64,000 nt of DNA, taken from Lachnospiraceae bacterium AC2031. Its GTDB lineage: Bacteria > Bacillota > Clostridia > Lachnospirales > Lachnospiraceae. Location: the NCBI GenBank assembly GCA_000687975.1, contig JIAB01000001.1, positions 806,001 through 870,000 of the forward strand. Reading direction: 5' to 3'. The notes beneath the pieces were generated by a model. That model saw nothing but the letters and a program-made list of their open reading frames with translations. It was not told where the DNA came from and made no database searches. The stretch's first letter is position 1; every line of letters begins with the position of its first letter. The position numbers and the translations under genes were made by a program. Positions 9,384-18,801 of this stretch are shown here, in pieces.

Positions 9384-10934
9384 CTAGAAGTTAATAGTAA
9401 TTGTTGTCTTAGCATAGAATCCCATATCATCTGCCCTGTAGACTACCATTTCTACAGAATCACCTGCAGCGTGCTTACGCACCTTCTTCGCCAGGTCATC
9501 ACTAGTATAAACTTCATCACCATCAAATTCAACAATTATATCGCCTACATGAACGTCTGAAGACTCAGCAATAGAGCCACTTTCAACAGTCTTTACATAT
9601 ATTCCCATAGGGAAACCATAAACCTGAGCGTACTGTCTGCTGATATCTGCAGCCTCGATTCCAAGTGATGCGGTCTCAGCCTGTGTGCCTGCAGCGATAT
9701 CATTTATTATTGCCATCGCCTCGTTAATAGGAATAGAGAATCCCATACCTTCAACGGTGCTATCTACATATTTTACGGAATTGATTCCGATAACTTCGCC
9801 ATTAGAGTTAATAAGTGCGCCACCACTATTACCAGGATTGATTGCAGCATCTGTCTGAATGTACTGACCTTCGCTGCCTTCAATAGATCTGTTGAGTGCG
9901 CTTATATATCCAACTGTAACTGACTGGCCATAGCCAAGTGCATTTCCGATTGCGATAGATGGCTCACCAACTCGAATTGCATCGCTATCACCGATACTTG
10001 CGATAGTTATTGCATCCTTAGTTGTATCCTTCATATCTGAAAGTGGAACCAGTACAAGAGCAATATCTGCATCCTCATCGTAACCCTTTACAGTTGCATT
10101 TACTACTTCACCATCATTGAATCCAACCTTGATCTCATCAGCATCCTCTATTACATGGTAGTTTGTTGCCACATAAAGAGAGTCATCATTTTGACCTACT
10201 ATGATTCCTGAACCAGCACCAGATGTTGGCTGTGAATAAACCTGGAAGAAAGACTGTACTGTCTGTGTTCCAGTTGTTGTGATTGATACGATAGAAGGCT
10301 GTGTCTTCTCAACGATATCAGCCACATCATAATCAAGTGTAACTGCTGCTCCTGATGACTGAGCTGTCTCCTGAACATTTATAGTCTTATCACTGGATGT
10401 ATCACTTGCGTCCTTGTTCTCAGAATCTTCTGTGTCATCATCAGCCTTCTCTGCTTCTTTAGCATCCTCCGCAGCTTCCGCTTCTTTCTTTGCTTCTTCC
10501 TCTTCTGCGTCTATCTTAGCCTGGTCTTCCTTGGCCTTTCTTTCGTTTTTATCTTTAAATGCCTGCTCAAGCTCATCTTCAGTCTCGGTCTGTTCGATTG
10601 CTGTATCCTGCTTAGGAAGCATCTTGCCACCAATTCCATTTATACCCAGCATCATGCCGCCGGCTACTGTACCAAAGACCAGGGCACATACTGCAGTCTT
10701 ACCTACCTTTACGCCGAAGCTGTCTGCGTTTTTCTTTTTATTTGATGAATCTCCTCCCTTATTGCCGCCACCAGCCGGATGCGCCTTGTAAGGTGACTCT
10801 GCTTTGTAAGGTGCCTGAGGTGAACTGCCATGGGGTGCAGGATTATTCACCTCAGGACTTTGTGGGGAAAGAGAGTTAGAGTCTCTGTAAAACATATTAT
10901 TATTCATGTTATCGTTGCCATATTCATTTGACAT
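9384..10934 (-). CDS. htrA: HtrA/DegP-like membrane-anchored serine protease
   Basis: 516 aa from ATG 10934, chosen because GAAGGGAAG lies 8 nt upstream; the longer frame would begin with TTG. A cytoplasmic Asn/Pro-rich region, one membrane helix near residue 85 (TAVCALVFGTVAGGMMLGI), and an acidic K/E/A/D linker precede the trypsin-like domain: His in ATNYHVIED, Asp in DEDADIALV, Ser in NPGNSGGALIN. One C-terminal PDZ domain follows. It degrades misfolded exported proteins at the membrane. Expression is likely stress-induced, but I see no certain CssR site. Confidence 0.93.
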   Translation of the reverse strand: MSNEYGNDNMNNNMFYRDSNSLSPQSPEVNNPAPHGSSPQAPYKAESPYKAHPAGGGNKGGDSSNKKKNADSFGVKVGKTAVCALVFGTVAGGMMLGINGIGGKMLPKQDTAIEQTETEDELEQAFKDKNERKAKEDQAKIDAEEEEAKKEAEAAEDAKEAEKADDDTEDSENKDASDTSSDKTINVQETAQSSGAAVTLDYDVADIVEKTQPSIVSITTTGTQTVQSFFQVYSQPTSGAGSGIIVGQNDDSLYVATNYHVIEDADEIKVGFNDGEVVNATVKGYDEDADIALVLVPLSDMKDTTKDAITIASIGDSDAIRVGEPSIAIGNALGYGQSVTVGYISALNRSIEGSEGQYIQTDAAINPGNSGGALINSNGEVIGINSVKYVDSTVEGMGFSIPINEAMAIINDIAAGTQAETASLGIEAADISRQYAQVYGFPMGIYVKTVESGSIAESSDVHVGDIIVEFDGDEVYTSDDLAKKVRKHAAGDSVEMVVYRADDMGFYAKTTITINF

Positions 10935-10975
10935 ATTAACACTTCCCTTCAATATATTATTTCAAAACTAAGTTG

Positions 10976-10981
10976 ATTATA
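10976..10981 (-). promoter_or_regulatory. Possible -10 box of htrA
   Basis: TATAAT on the minus strand, 41 nt before the htrA start. The position 17 nt further up has no good -35, so an activator or alternative factor may be needed. Several TGTCA steps nearby are not clearly an operator. Confidence 0.4.
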
Positions 10982-11133
10982 AAATGTCACATGATAATAA
11001 TCCCACATTCTCTTGTAACAAAAATGTCAAAAAATCGTCAACACTATATGTCGGTTTTGTGATATACTCTCCTCAATGTGCCGTCATGGCAAAAAATGCC
11101 ACGTGCAATACACCTGACAAAAAGGAATCAAAT

Positions 11134-11412
11134 ATGTTTAAAGTTTGGGGAAAAATAATAAAAGAAAATCATCTGGAGCGAGACACTACTGTTGAAGTAA
11201 CAGAGCCTATGTCTCGTACACAGAAAGTATATAAAGCATTGGAGCTTATATGTAACGAATTTGATCTGGCTGTTCCAGTGTGGCTGGAATCTAACCAAAA
11301 TGAATTTATCAAGCATGCGAAGACACGCTTCCGTGATGTAAACTTTATGGAAGAGATAGAATTCGACTACCTAGACTTCCAGGTTATCGACGAAGATCAT
11401 CCTTGGGAGTAA
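11134..11412 (+). CDS. Small conserved-type hypothetical protein
   Basis: 92 aa, the only plus-strand gene in the window. ATG 11134 (MFKVWGKII) has AAAGGAA 6 nt upstream; an earlier in-frame ATG at 10984 has no ribosome site. The product is soluble and mixed charge, with a Trp-containing middle (PVWLESNQ) and an acidic end (FQVIDEDHPWE). It has the look of a compact alpha/beta protein. A TATACT box at 11063-11068 could be its -10. Function unknown; the divergent neighbour is htrA. Confidence 0.72.
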   Translation: MFKVWGKIIKENHLERDTTVEVTEPMSRTQKVYKALELICNEFDLAVPVWLESNQNEFIKHAKTRFRDVNFMEEIEFDYLDFQVIDEDHPWE

Positions 11413-11417
11413 ACATG

Positions 11418-11435
11418 GATGTAAAAAGTTACATC
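11418..11435. terminator. Weak hairpin between convergent genes
   Basis: A 7-bp AT-rich stem (GATGTAA with TTACATC) and 4-nt loop lie between the plus-strand gene ending at 11412 and yigZ ending at 11429, where a shared terminator is expected. T tracts on either side are poor. Confidence 0.35.
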
Positions 11436-12046
11436 ATCTTTGTTTCGATCAGTTGACATGTGGATCGTCCAGCAGTCTTTTCTGTAATCTGAGCAACCAG
11501 CTCCTCAGCTGATCTCTCTGGAACTGTAAGAGTCAGATTTACTTTATCAGAATAGGCCACATCGAAGGATGCCCCTTCTGTATTTTCAATAAGATACTTA
11601 ACCTTATCAAAATCTGCATAATCAAGTGGAATCTCATAGATGCTTGAAAGGCAGATTTTTTTCTTGCCTGCCGCATTTACTGCTTCCTGGGCTGCCTGGG
11701 TATAAGCCCTAACCAGTCCGCCTGTTCCAAGAAGAACTCCACCAAAGTAACGTACAACCACAACTACTATATTACTTATACCAGAATTAGTTATTACATC
11801 CAGCATAGGTTTTCCAGCAGTTCCACCTGGTTCGCCATCATCAGAAAACTTGAGTGCAGGATTAGTTTCACCCACACTATATGCATAGCAGACATGACGT
11901 GCGGAATAATGCTCCTTTCGGATAGCCGCTACAAGAGCTCTCGCTTCCTCCTCGGACTCCACATTAGCAGCAGTACCAAGAAAACGAGACTTCTTGATAA
12001 CCACCTCTGACACACCTGTTTCAATTATTCTGATTCCTTCTTCCAA
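11429..12046 (-). CDS. yigZ: YigZ/IMPACT family protein
   Basis: 205 aa. The N-terminal UPF0029/IMPACT domain shows KKSRFLGTA, HYSARHVCYAYSVG, FSDDGEPGGTAGKPML and VVVVRYFGGVLLGTGGLVRAY. The C-terminal ferredoxin-like DUF1949 part (about 135-205) follows. Bacterial YigZ has been linked to translation-related regulation by likeness to eukaryotic IMPACT; its exact job is not settled. It stands alone after the nrdR terminator. Confidence 0.93.
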   Translation of the reverse strand: MEEGIRIIETGVSEVVIKKSRFLGTAANVESEEEARALVAAIRKEHYSARHVCYAYSVGETNPALKFSDDGEPGGTAGKPMLDVITNSGISNIVVVVVRYFGGVLLGTGGLVRAYTQAAQEAVNAAGKKKICLSSIYEIPLDYADFDKVKYLIENTEGASFDVAYSDKVNLTLTVPERSAEELVAQITEKTAGRSTCQLIETKMM

Positions 12047-12063
12047 GTAATAAACTCCTATTC

Positions 12064-12108
12064 ATCAAAAAATGAGTCAATTCAGCTCAGAGCCGAATTG
12101 ACTCATTT
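12064..12108 (-). terminator. Terminator of nrdR
   Basis: Arms of 14 nt (12070-12083 and 12095-12108) are perfectly complementary, with a smaller GGCTC-like inner stem, and six T follow on the minus strand. A closely similar hairpin (27 of 33 nt) lies at 42688-42722. Confidence 0.85.
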
Positions 12109-12111
12109 ATA

Positions 12112-12561
12112 TTATTTAAGTATCTTCTTGAGTTCGTCCATAAATGTATTCACATCTTTAAACTCACGATATACAGATGCGAAACGAACATATGCAACAC
12201 CATCAAGATCCTTAATCTTATCCATAACGATCTCGCCGATAGTGCTTGTATCCACCTCACGTGATTCGAGATTATAGATTGCTGATTCGATCTCATTTAC
12301 GCACGCCTCAATCCTTTCCATAGGAACTGGACGTTTGTGACAACTTCTGATAAGACCCTTAACAATCTTCTCTCTATTATAAGGTTCTCTGGTCTTATCC
12401 TTCTTAATTACCATAAGAGGAGTAGCCTCAACCTTTTCAAATGTCGTAAATCTTTTTCCACACACATCGCACTGACGGCGACGTCTTATAGCTGTATTAT
12501 CATCAGCTGGTCTGGAATCAATAACCCTAGTATCCTCATCACCACAAAACGGACATTTCAT
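12112..12561 (-). CDS. nrdR: Transcriptional repressor NrdR
   Basis: 149 aa, the standard size. The N-terminal zinc ribbon has CPFCG and CDVCGKRF; the ATP-cone domain (about 46-136) begins [14 protein letters not shown]. NrdR represses ribonucleotide reductase genes when dATP/ATP binding allows it to occupy NrdR boxes. An NrdR-box-like sequence overlaps its own -10, which indicates autoregulation. No nrd reductase gene is in the window. Confidence 0.96.
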   Translation of the reverse strand: MKCPFCGDEDTRVIDSRPADDNTAIRRRRQCDVCGKRFTTFEKVEATPLMVIKKDKTREPYNREKIVKGLIRSCHKRPVPMERIEACVNEIESAIYNLESREVDTSTIGEIVMDKIKDLDGVAYVRFASVYREFKDVNTFMDELKKILK

Positions 12562-12621
12562 ACCTTCTTACCTCACGTTCAACAAAATGTATATGCATTA
12601 AGAGAAGAAGTCTCCAAATAC

Positions 12622-12637
12622 ACACTATATATAGTAT
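12622..12637. promoter_or_regulatory. NrdR box upstream of nrdR
   Basis: ACACTATATATAGTAT agrees with the NrdR-box consensus (acaCwAtATaTwGtgt) except near the right edge. It overlaps the -10 of the nrdR promoter. Confidence 0.7.
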
Positions 12638-12658
12638 CACAAATATGAAATGAGTCAA
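12631..12658 (-). promoter_or_regulatory. Promoter of nrdR
   Basis: On the minus strand -35 TTGACT (12653-12658), 16-nt spacer, -10 TACTAT (12631-12636). The -35 abuts the stop codon of the upstream beta-glucosidase gene. Confidence 0.75.
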
Positions 12659-12662
12659 GAAT

Positions 12663-14003
12663 TTATAGATTTTCTCCGTTGGATTCGATGACTGTTTTAT
12701 ACCAGTAACCTGAGTCTTTGATTATTCGTGTCTGATCCTGGTAATTAACATGAATGAGACCAAATCTCATATCATAGCCGTGCCCCCATTCAAAGTTATC
12801 CATAGCGGACCAGTAGAAGTATCCCATTATAGGCAGCCCCTCATCTGCTGCACGCTTATATTCTCTTAGATAACGCTGTACGAAGTCGATACGCTGTGGA
12901 TCATGAACCTTGCCATCCAGGGATACAGTATCACTGATAGCGACGCCATTTTCCGTGATAAGCATTGGCAGTCCATATCTCTTATATATGAACTTAGGAG
13001 ACCAGTACATAACTCTTGGATCAACGATCCAGTGCATCATCGTACGTGGAATACCCTGGTATTCATTATCCATATAGGTAGTCTCTTTGTAATCCGCTGA
13101 ACTGTAGTAGATGTTCATTCCATAGAAATCCAGCGGCTGTGAGATAAGCTCCATATCGCCAGGAGCTGGTTTTACCATATCGTCACCAAATACCTCATAT
13201 GCATCATCCGGATATTTTCCAAGCACGATTGGATCTGAATATATAGCCAGTGAGAAGAACATATCATTAAGCGAAAAGCTCTCTTTATATGCCACTTCTA
13301 TATCTTCCGTGGAATCTGACTTTGGAATACGAACCGGTGCTATCGGAGCAATACCGATCTTAGGTTCAGTCTTAGCGTTTGCACGGATTACTTTAACTGC
13401 CCTGCCATGTGCCAGCAGATAGTTGTGGATCATTATGAGAACAGTTCTGTTATCGCACTTAAGGAATGGCGCATGACCACCCAGCCAGTAGCTGTTACCA
13501 ATAAAGCACTGTGGTTCGTTAAATGTTATCCAATACTGCACTCTGTCAGAAAGTGCATCTATAACTACCTTTGTATAGTTTTCAAACCATTCTGGAAAAT
13601 CAGGATTAGAATATGCCCCTCTTAAATAAAGATCATATGGAAGATCCCAGTGAAAGAGAGTCACAACCGGAGTGATCCCAGCAGCGAGAAGCTCATCCAC
13701 CAGATCACTGTAAAACTGAATACCTTTAGGATTAACCTCACCAGTACCATCTGGAATAATCCTTGGCCAGCTTATAGAAAAGCGGTAATACTTGATTCCA
13801 AGCTCTTTAAAAATCTTGATATCTTCTTTATATCTATGATAAAAATCGCAGGCAACCTTACCATCCTCATGATGAGCAACCACCCCATCCATCGAGGTAG
13901 TCACATCCCAGACACTAAGTCCTTTGCCATCTTCGTTATATGCTCCTTCAACCTGATAAGAGGCTGTAGCAGCACCCCACATAAAATCTTTAGAAAAACC
14001 CAT
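12663..14003 (-). CDS. GH1 beta-glucosidase
   Basis: 446 aa, full-length GH1 barrel. The acid/base Glu is in TFNEPQ (Glu163) and the nucleophile Glu in LITENGVAI (Glu351); the substrate-site texts VEGAYNEDG and YRFSISWPRI are intact. No signal peptide, so it acts inside the cell on imported beta-glucosides or cello-oligosaccharides. Residues typical of phospho-beta-glucosidases cannot be judged by eye. It follows the ABC-F gene by 21 nt and is the last gene of that operon. It could finish glucan oligomers released by the GH16 and GH5 enzymes at 17751-20414. Confidence 0.94.
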   Translation of the reverse strand: MGFSKDFMWGAATASYQVEGAYNEDGKGLSVWDVTTSMDGVVAHHEDGKVACDFYHRYKEDIKIFKELGIKYYRFSISWPRIIPDGTGEVNPKGIQFYSDLVDELLAAGITPVVTLFHWDLPYDLYLRGAYSNPDFPEWFENYTKVVIDALSDRVQYWITFNEPQCFIGNSYWLGGHAPFLKCDNRTVLIMIHNYLLAHGRAVKVIRANAKTEPKIGIAPIAPVRIPKSDSTEDIEVAYKESFSLNDMFFSLAIYSDPIVLGKYPDDAYEVFGDDMVKPAPGDMELISQPLDFYGMNIYYSSADYKETTYMDNEYQGIPRTMMHWIVDPRVMYWSPKFIYKRYGLPMLITENGVAISDTVSLDGKVHDPQRIDFVQRYLREYKRAADEGLPIMGYFYWSAMDNFEWGHGYDMRFGLIHVNYQDQTRIIKDSGYWYKTVIESNGENL

Positions 14004-14024
14004 TAAAACCCTTCTCCTTTTTTC

Positions 14025-16004
14025 TTATTGTAAGGAATCCCACTCTGTATATAGTTCTTCTAGTTTGGCCTCAGCCTCTTCCTTAGCCTTTGAAAGTTCC
14101 ATAAGGAGTCCGACCTCAGTACCATTAGCAGGATCACTCAGCTTTGCATCTATCTCTTCTATCTCAGCTTCCACCTTTTCAATCTGTGACTCCACACGCT
14201 TCAGTGCTTTTTCACGCTTACGAAGCTCTGCAGATGAAGCCTTCTGCTCCTCATACTCAAGACGAGCCGCAGACTTGTTACTATCCTTCGATGTTACATC
14301 TGCGGATGAGGAATTTGATCCCGCAGCTGCACCAGACATAAAAGATGCACTTAGTTCTGGATTACTACTAACTAGATCAGGATGCTGTACAAGGAACAAG
14401 TCATCCTTCTTCTCTTCGTAGTAATCATAGTTACCTATATAGTTTGTAAGAACTTTTTCCCTAAGTTCAAGAATTCTTGTAGCAGTTTTATTGATAAAGT
14501 ATCTGTCGTGACTTACATAAAGGACTGTTCCTGTATACTCTCTAAGAGCATCTTCCAGGATTTCCTTCGAAGGAATATCCAGATGGTTTGTAGGCTCATC
14601 CAGGATCAGCAGGTTAGCCGGCGACAGCATCAGCTTCGCCAGTGAAAGACGTCCTCTCTCTCCACCAGACAGATCGCCGATAGTCTTAAACACATCCTCG
14701 CCTGTAAAAAGAAAAGCAGCCAGCACATTTCTGATACGAGTATTATTCATATCCGGGAAGGAATCCGACATCTCGTCAAAGATTGTCTTGCTGGTATCAA
14801 GGTCATGATGTTCCTGATCAAAATAACCGATTCGAACCTTAGCGCCAAATGTAACATTTCCGGCATCCTTAGCAAGCTTCCTTGCTATTATCTTCAGCAT
14901 GGTGGTCTTGCCAGTTCCATTTCCTCCGATAAGCGCCACATGTTCGCCACGCTTTATATCAAGTCCAATACCTTCAAACAATGTATTGGTTCCAAATGAC
15001 TTCGCCAGATCTTCAACCAGAAGCACGTCCTCGCCAGATTCACATACTGGCTCAAGCTTCAGTCTCATATCAGCCTGAACCTCTGTTGGTTTATCAAGTC
15101 TGTCGATCTTATCCAGCTTCTTCTCTCGGCTCTCTGCACGCTTTATGGACTTCTCACGGTTGAACTGCTTCAGCTTTGTGATAACAGCCTCCTCATGAGC
15201 AATCTCCGCCTGCTGCTTAAGATAGGCATTCATCTCTGCCTGACGACGCTTTGACTTCTCCTGACTGTAGTAGGAGTAGCTGCCGTTATAAACAGATGAA
15301 ACTCCCTGATCAATCTCAACTATCTTGTTTGTAATCTTATCAATAAAATATCTATCGTGGCTTACTACGATAACTGCACCAGGATAAGATGCAAGATATC
15401 CTTCAAGCCACTGGATTGATGTCATATCCAGGTGGTTCGTAGGCTCATCAAGAATTATTACATCAGGATGGCTAAGAAGCAGACGTCCAAGAGCAACTCT
15501 CATCTTCTGTCCTCCAGAAAGAGTTGCAATAGGTCTGTCGTAATCTTCCTTCGTAAATCCAAGGCCTGCAATAACGCCTGTTATTTCGCTTTCATAGGCG
15601 TAACCATTTTCCCTGTCGTACTGAGTTGAAAGACGGTTGTAGGCTTCAAGGATTGGAGTCAGTTCCTCCTCAGTTTTTCCTTCCATCTCCTTCTCCAGTT
15701 CACGGATGCGAGTTTCCATCTCAATGATGTACTTTTTCGCTTCCTGCATGGCACCGTAAATGGTATTGTCCAGCTCAGTGTCCTGAGTCTGAGAAAGGTA
15801 GCCTAGACGAACATCCCTTGCTACGACCACATTTCCTGAGTCAGCATCTTCTTCACCCAGGATAATACGAAGAAGTGTGGTCTTCCCCGCACCATTTATG
15901 CCGATGAGGCCACACTTATCATTCTTCTCAATATGAAAATTTACATTCTTTAGAACCGGCGTCTCGCCAAAGCTCTTAGTAATATTTTGACACGCTAGTA
16001 TCAT
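14025..16004 (-). CDS. ABC-F family ATPase
   Basis: 659 aa with two ATP-binding domains and no membrane segments. Walker A GINGAGKTT and GGNGTGKTT, signatures LSGGQKMR and LSGGERGRL, and Walker B VIILDEPTNHLD and LLILDEPTNHLD are all present. The linker between them is charged and helical (about 240-310), and the C terminus is a long coiled coil (about 565-659). ABC-F proteins act on the ribosome to relieve stalling or protect against antibiotics; the long C-terminal coil fits the Uup/YdiF-like branches. Its start overlaps the CPBP gene by 4 nt. Confidence 0.93.
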   Translation of the reverse strand: MILACQNITKSFGETPVLKNVNFHIEKNDKCGLIGINGAGKTTLLRIILGEEDADSGNVVVARDVRLGYLSQTQDTELDNTIYGAMQEAKKYIIEMETRIRELEKEMEGKTEEELTPILEAYNRLSTQYDRENGYAYESEITGVIAGLGFTKEDYDRPIATLSGGQKMRVALGRLLLSHPDVIILDEPTNHLDMTSIQWLEGYLASYPGAVIVVSHDRYFIDKITNKIVEIDQGVSSVYNGSYSYYSQEKSKRRQAEMNAYLKQQAEIAHEEAVITKLKQFNREKSIKRAESREKKLDKIDRLDKPTEVQADMRLKLEPVCESGEDVLLVEDLAKSFGTNTLFEGIGLDIKRGEHVALIGGNGTGKTTMLKIIARKLAKDAGNVTFGAKVRIGYFDQEHHDLDTSKTIFDEMSDSFPDMNNTRIRNVLAAFLFTGEDVFKTIGDLSGGERGRLSLAKLMLSPANLLILDEPTNHLDIPSKEILEDALREYTGTVLYVSHDRYFINKTATRILELREKVLTNYIGNYDYYEEKKDDLFLVQHPDLVSSNPELSASFMSGAAAGSNSSSADVTSKDSNKSAARLEYEEQKASSAELRKREKALKRVESQIEKVEAEIEEIDAKLSDPANGTEVGLLMELSKAKEEAEAKLEELYTEWDSLQ

Positions 16005-17005
16005 AGATTTAAACTCACTATTTCTATTACAGTAATGACAACCATCAGCACTGTGAAAAGGATCATTCCCACATTAATAAATGCAACGCTTCTGCCCGCT
16101 CCTATTGGAAGTGGTGAATTTGTGTCATTTACCCTCATTCTCTTAACATTCATTATAAACAGTATAAGTCCCGCAATCCATACGACAAATAAAACAAACA
16201 TATATAGGAGAAATAATGCAAATGCAGGATTGGAAACAAATTCCATCAGCTTCTCCATAACTTCTGGATCTGATGTACTCTGCCCACTTAACTCCTCAAT
16301 CGCCTCAATATCCATGTGCTTAATTAGCATCATCGGGATGAATCCATTTATAAAGTTAAATGTCATATGCAGAATTATAGAATATCGAATACGACCCGAT
16401 ATTGAATAAATATATGCAAATACAAAACCGATCATGGTCGCATAGAAAAACTGATGCAGATTGGTATGGAACAGACCAAACATAATACCAGACAAAAGTA
16501 TGGCATAACGTTTATTATACTGTCCCAGTTTATCAATAAGCACTTTTCTATATGCCATTTCCTCACAGATAGGTCCAAGGATTACAGTAAATATAAAAGA
16601 AGGAAGAAGCTTCTGCTTCTGGATCAGCTCGATGGTTGAGTTCTCTATGGTAATTCCCAGACTGCTCTCAGTTATGGAAATCAGAATAGTACCAAGTATA
16701 TTTGCGGACATCATAAGGAAATATATGATTATATAAAACTGGATCATATACTTCAGCTTTATCTCATGTTCCTCTGGCTTAACACTTGGAGCTCTGCTTG
16801 CCAGCAGGACGCAGATAGGAAAACCTACAATCCATATAGGTGCAAGTCCCAGTCCATATACAGCCCAGCTGTTTTCTCTTAAACTTTTCAGATGCTCTCC
16901 AAGACACAGCTTCATCGCTATAGATGAAAGCTCTGTTGCAAGGCCAAAGATAAAAAAGCAGAAACCTACCCAGGAATATTTTTTTCTTATTTCTTTAAAA
17001 TCCAT
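16001..17005 (-). CDS. CPBP-family intramembrane metalloprotease
   Basis: 334 aa with about eight hydrophobic segments. The CPBP (Abi/CAAX protease) motifs are readable: EEMAYRK (EExxxR), FGLFHTNLHQ (FxxxH) and the following helix with AYIYSISGRI. These residues coordinate the metal in relatives of Rce1. In bacteria such proteins are tied to peptide maturation, immunity or anti-sigma cleavage; nothing here identifies the target. It starts one base before the end of thrH and overlaps the ABC-F start, so the three are tightly coupled. Confidence 0.88.
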   Translation of the reverse strand: MDFKEIRKKYSWVGFCFFIFGLATELSSIAMKLCLGEHLKSLRENSWAVYGLGLAPIWIVGFPICVLLASRAPSVKPEEHEIKLKYMIQFYIIIYFLMMSANILGTILISITESSLGITIENSTIELIQKQKLLPSFIFTVILGPICEEMAYRKVLIDKLGQYNKRYAILLSGIMFGLFHTNLHQFFYATMIGFVFAYIYSISGRIRYSIILHMTFNFINGFIPMMLIKHMDIEAIEELSGQSTSDPEVMEKLMEFVSNPAFALFLLYMFVLFVVWIAGLILFIMNVKRMRVNDTNSPLPIGAGRSVAFINVGMILFTVLMVVITVIEIVSLNL

Positions 17006-17611
17006 TTATAAAGCCGCCTTAAATGCTGCCAGCAGATCGCTGTACTCTTCGTAAGCAGGAAGATCAGGATAATCCTTTCTTATCTGCTCTGTTGATCTAA
17101 AGAGGAAACCAGCCTTACTTGCCTGAATCATAGCAAGATCATTGAAGCTGTCTCCTGTAGCTATTGTATCAAAACCACAAGACTGAAGAGCCTTTACTGT
17201 TGTAAGCTTAGACTTCTCACATCTCATTTTGAAACCTGTGATCTTACCATCTGGAGCAACCTCAAGTGTGTTGCAGAAAAGTGTTGGCATACCAAGCTTC
17301 ACCATAAGTGGCTTTGCAAACTGCTCAAATGTATCACTAATGATAATGGTCTGAGTTACTGAACGAAGCTCATCGAGAAACTCCTTAGCACCAGGAAGTG
17401 GATCAATCTTTGCGATTGTCTCCTGAATCTCCTTAAGTCCAAGTCCATGTTCCTCAAGGATTCCAAGTCTCCAGTTCATCAGCTTATCATAATCAGGTTC
17501 ATCTCTAGTTGTTCTCTTAAGCTCAGGTATTCCACTTGCCTCTGCAAATGCAATCCATATTTCAGGTACAAGAACTCCTTCAAGATCCAGACATGCAACA
17601 TTCATTCCCAT
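17006..17611 (-). CDS. thrH: Phosphoserine phosphatase / ThrH-like HAD hydrolase
   Basis: About 201 aa. The start MNVACLDLEGVLVPEIW is characteristic of ThrH, a HAD phosphatase that acts on phosphoserine and can transfer phosphate to homoserine. Motif I is DLEGV, motif II TIIISDTF, the lysine is in CEKSKL and motif IV is TGDSFNDLAM. I place the start at ATG 17611 because GGAGGAA lies 6 nt upstream; ATGs at 17626 and 17605 are alternatives. No other serine or threonine genes are nearby. Confidence 0.9.
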   Translation of the reverse strand: MGMNVACLDLEGVLVPEIWIAFAEASGIPELKRTTRDEPDYDKLMNWRLGILEEHGLGLKEIQETIAKIDPLPGAKEFLDELRSVTQTIIISDTFEQFAKPLMVKLGMPTLFCNTLEVAPDGKITGFKMRCEKSKLTTVKALQSCGFDTIATGDSFNDLAMIQASKAGFLFRSTEQIRKDYPDLPAYEEYSDLLAAFKAAL

Positions 17612-17678
17612 TATCATTTCCTCCATTAATATATATCAGGTGAACCCTGTTTATTTTTCTTTCGTTTAACAATAGGGC

Positions 17679-17684
17679 ATTATA
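17679..17684 (-). promoter_or_regulatory. Possible -10 box of thrH operon
   Basis: TATAAT on the minus strand between the GH5 terminator and thrH. A TTTTAT at the 17-nt position is the only -35 candidate. Confidence 0.45.
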
Positions 17685-17704
17685 CCAAATATCGCCCAAA
17701 TATA

Positions 17705-17743
17705 AAAGGAAAAAGTGACAAATGGCATCTCACCATCTGTCAC
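17705..17743 (-). terminator. Terminator of GH5 gene
   Basis: An 11-bp stem with one G-U pair (17715-17725 with 17733-17743), then a T-rich tail on the minus strand. The arm GTGACAAATGG is shared with hairpins at 37993 and 45318. Confidence 0.85.
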
Positions 17744-17750
17744 TTTCGAA

Positions 17751-18779
17751 TTACAGTATCTTTACAAGTTCATCCACAACGGGCTTCATGTGGTCGTCAA
17801 TGATACCAAAGTCCATCTCCTTATAGCTCCACGCTGCACGGCCGATTCCGTACTTATCAAATACAGAGCAGATCATCTTATACCATGCCAGACTGTCCTC
17901 AGCAGTAGCAAGATTGATAACTCCGTACTCACCACAGTAAAGAGCCACATTTCTCTCATCAGCAACTCTCACAGCTTCAGCGATCATGTTCTCAAAATAC
18001 TCAAGACCCATGATGCAATCCTCATCGTATATAGAGAAATCGACTGCATATCTGTCCAGATTCTCATCTGTATACTTTGAGTAATTCTTATATGTATCAG
18101 CAAATGGCATTCTGAATGAGGTATTCATTCCAGGAACCCAATAGCCGCCCTGATGTGTAAATATAAGAGGCTCATAGCAGTGGAAGTTATAAATGATATT
18201 CTCATCATAAGGCATCTCAAGATCCTTAAGCGCTTCGATGGCATTGTTATAATATCCACCTATAAGAATCTTTGTATCTGGTGCATTCTTTCTGATACGC
18301 TGGATGCACTCCTTTGAGATCTTATTCCAAAGCTCGCAGTATTCCTTATCTGTTACTTCATTAAGAATCTCGAAGCATACTCTGTCTGAATACTTTCCAT
18401 ATCTTAATGAAAGCTGATCCCACAGTTTGTAGAAACGCTCCTGATAAGCAGGATTCTCAAAGAAACCTGACTCCTCCTCTCCATCATCAAAGCTGAAGCC
18501 ATATGTCTTATGAACATCCAATACCAGGTTGAGTCCGTACTTGCCAGCCCATTCAATAGCCTTATCGATATAGCCAAATCCAGACTCTATGTAGTTACCT
18601 TCTTTATCCTCAACAAGATCATAATCGATAGGCACTCTGATATGGTCCAGACCCCACTCACTGATACACTTTACATCCTCTTCATTGATAAATGTATCAT
18701 AACGTTCTTTGGTGTGGTCACACTGAGAGAGCCAGCCTCCCAGATTGATACCATGCATATATCCATCAAATCTTTTCAT
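17751..18779 (-). CDS. GH5 family glucanase, intracellular
   Basis: 342 aa. Catalytic residues of the GH5 barrel are visible: acid/base Glu141 in FEILNEV and nucleophile Glu284 in ALYCGEYG, plus HGINLGGWLS at the start and VLDVHK on an early strand. The product has no signal peptide, unusual for a polymer-degrading cellulase, so it probably acts inside the cell on imported beta-glucan oligomers. It lies downstream of the GH16 gene across GGGGAC repeats and ends in its own terminator. The exact linkage specificity is unknown. Confidence 0.9.
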   Translation of the reverse strand: MKRFDGYMHGINLGGWLSQCDHTKERYDTFINEEDVKCISEWGLDHIRVPIDYDLVEDKEGNYIESGFGYIDKAIEWAGKYGLNLVLDVHKTYGFSFDDGEEESGFFENPAYQERFYKLWDQLSLRYGKYSDRVCFEILNEVTDKEYCELWNKISKECIQRIRKNAPDTKILIGGYYNNAIEALKDLEMPYDENIIYNFHCYEPLIFTHQGGYWVPGMNTSFRMPFADTYKNYSKYTDENLDRYAVDFSIYDEDCIMGLEYFENMIAEAVRVADERNVALYCGEYGVINLATAEDSLAWYKMICSVFDKYGIGRAAWSYKEMDFGIIDDHMKPVVDELVKIL

Positions 18780-18801
18780 ACTTATTTCCTTTCTGCTATT
18801 T

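Noticed and set aside
10414-10791. Serine-rich plus-strand frame
   Set aside because: Antisense shadow of the acidic Ala/Glu/Lys linker of the HtrA protease.
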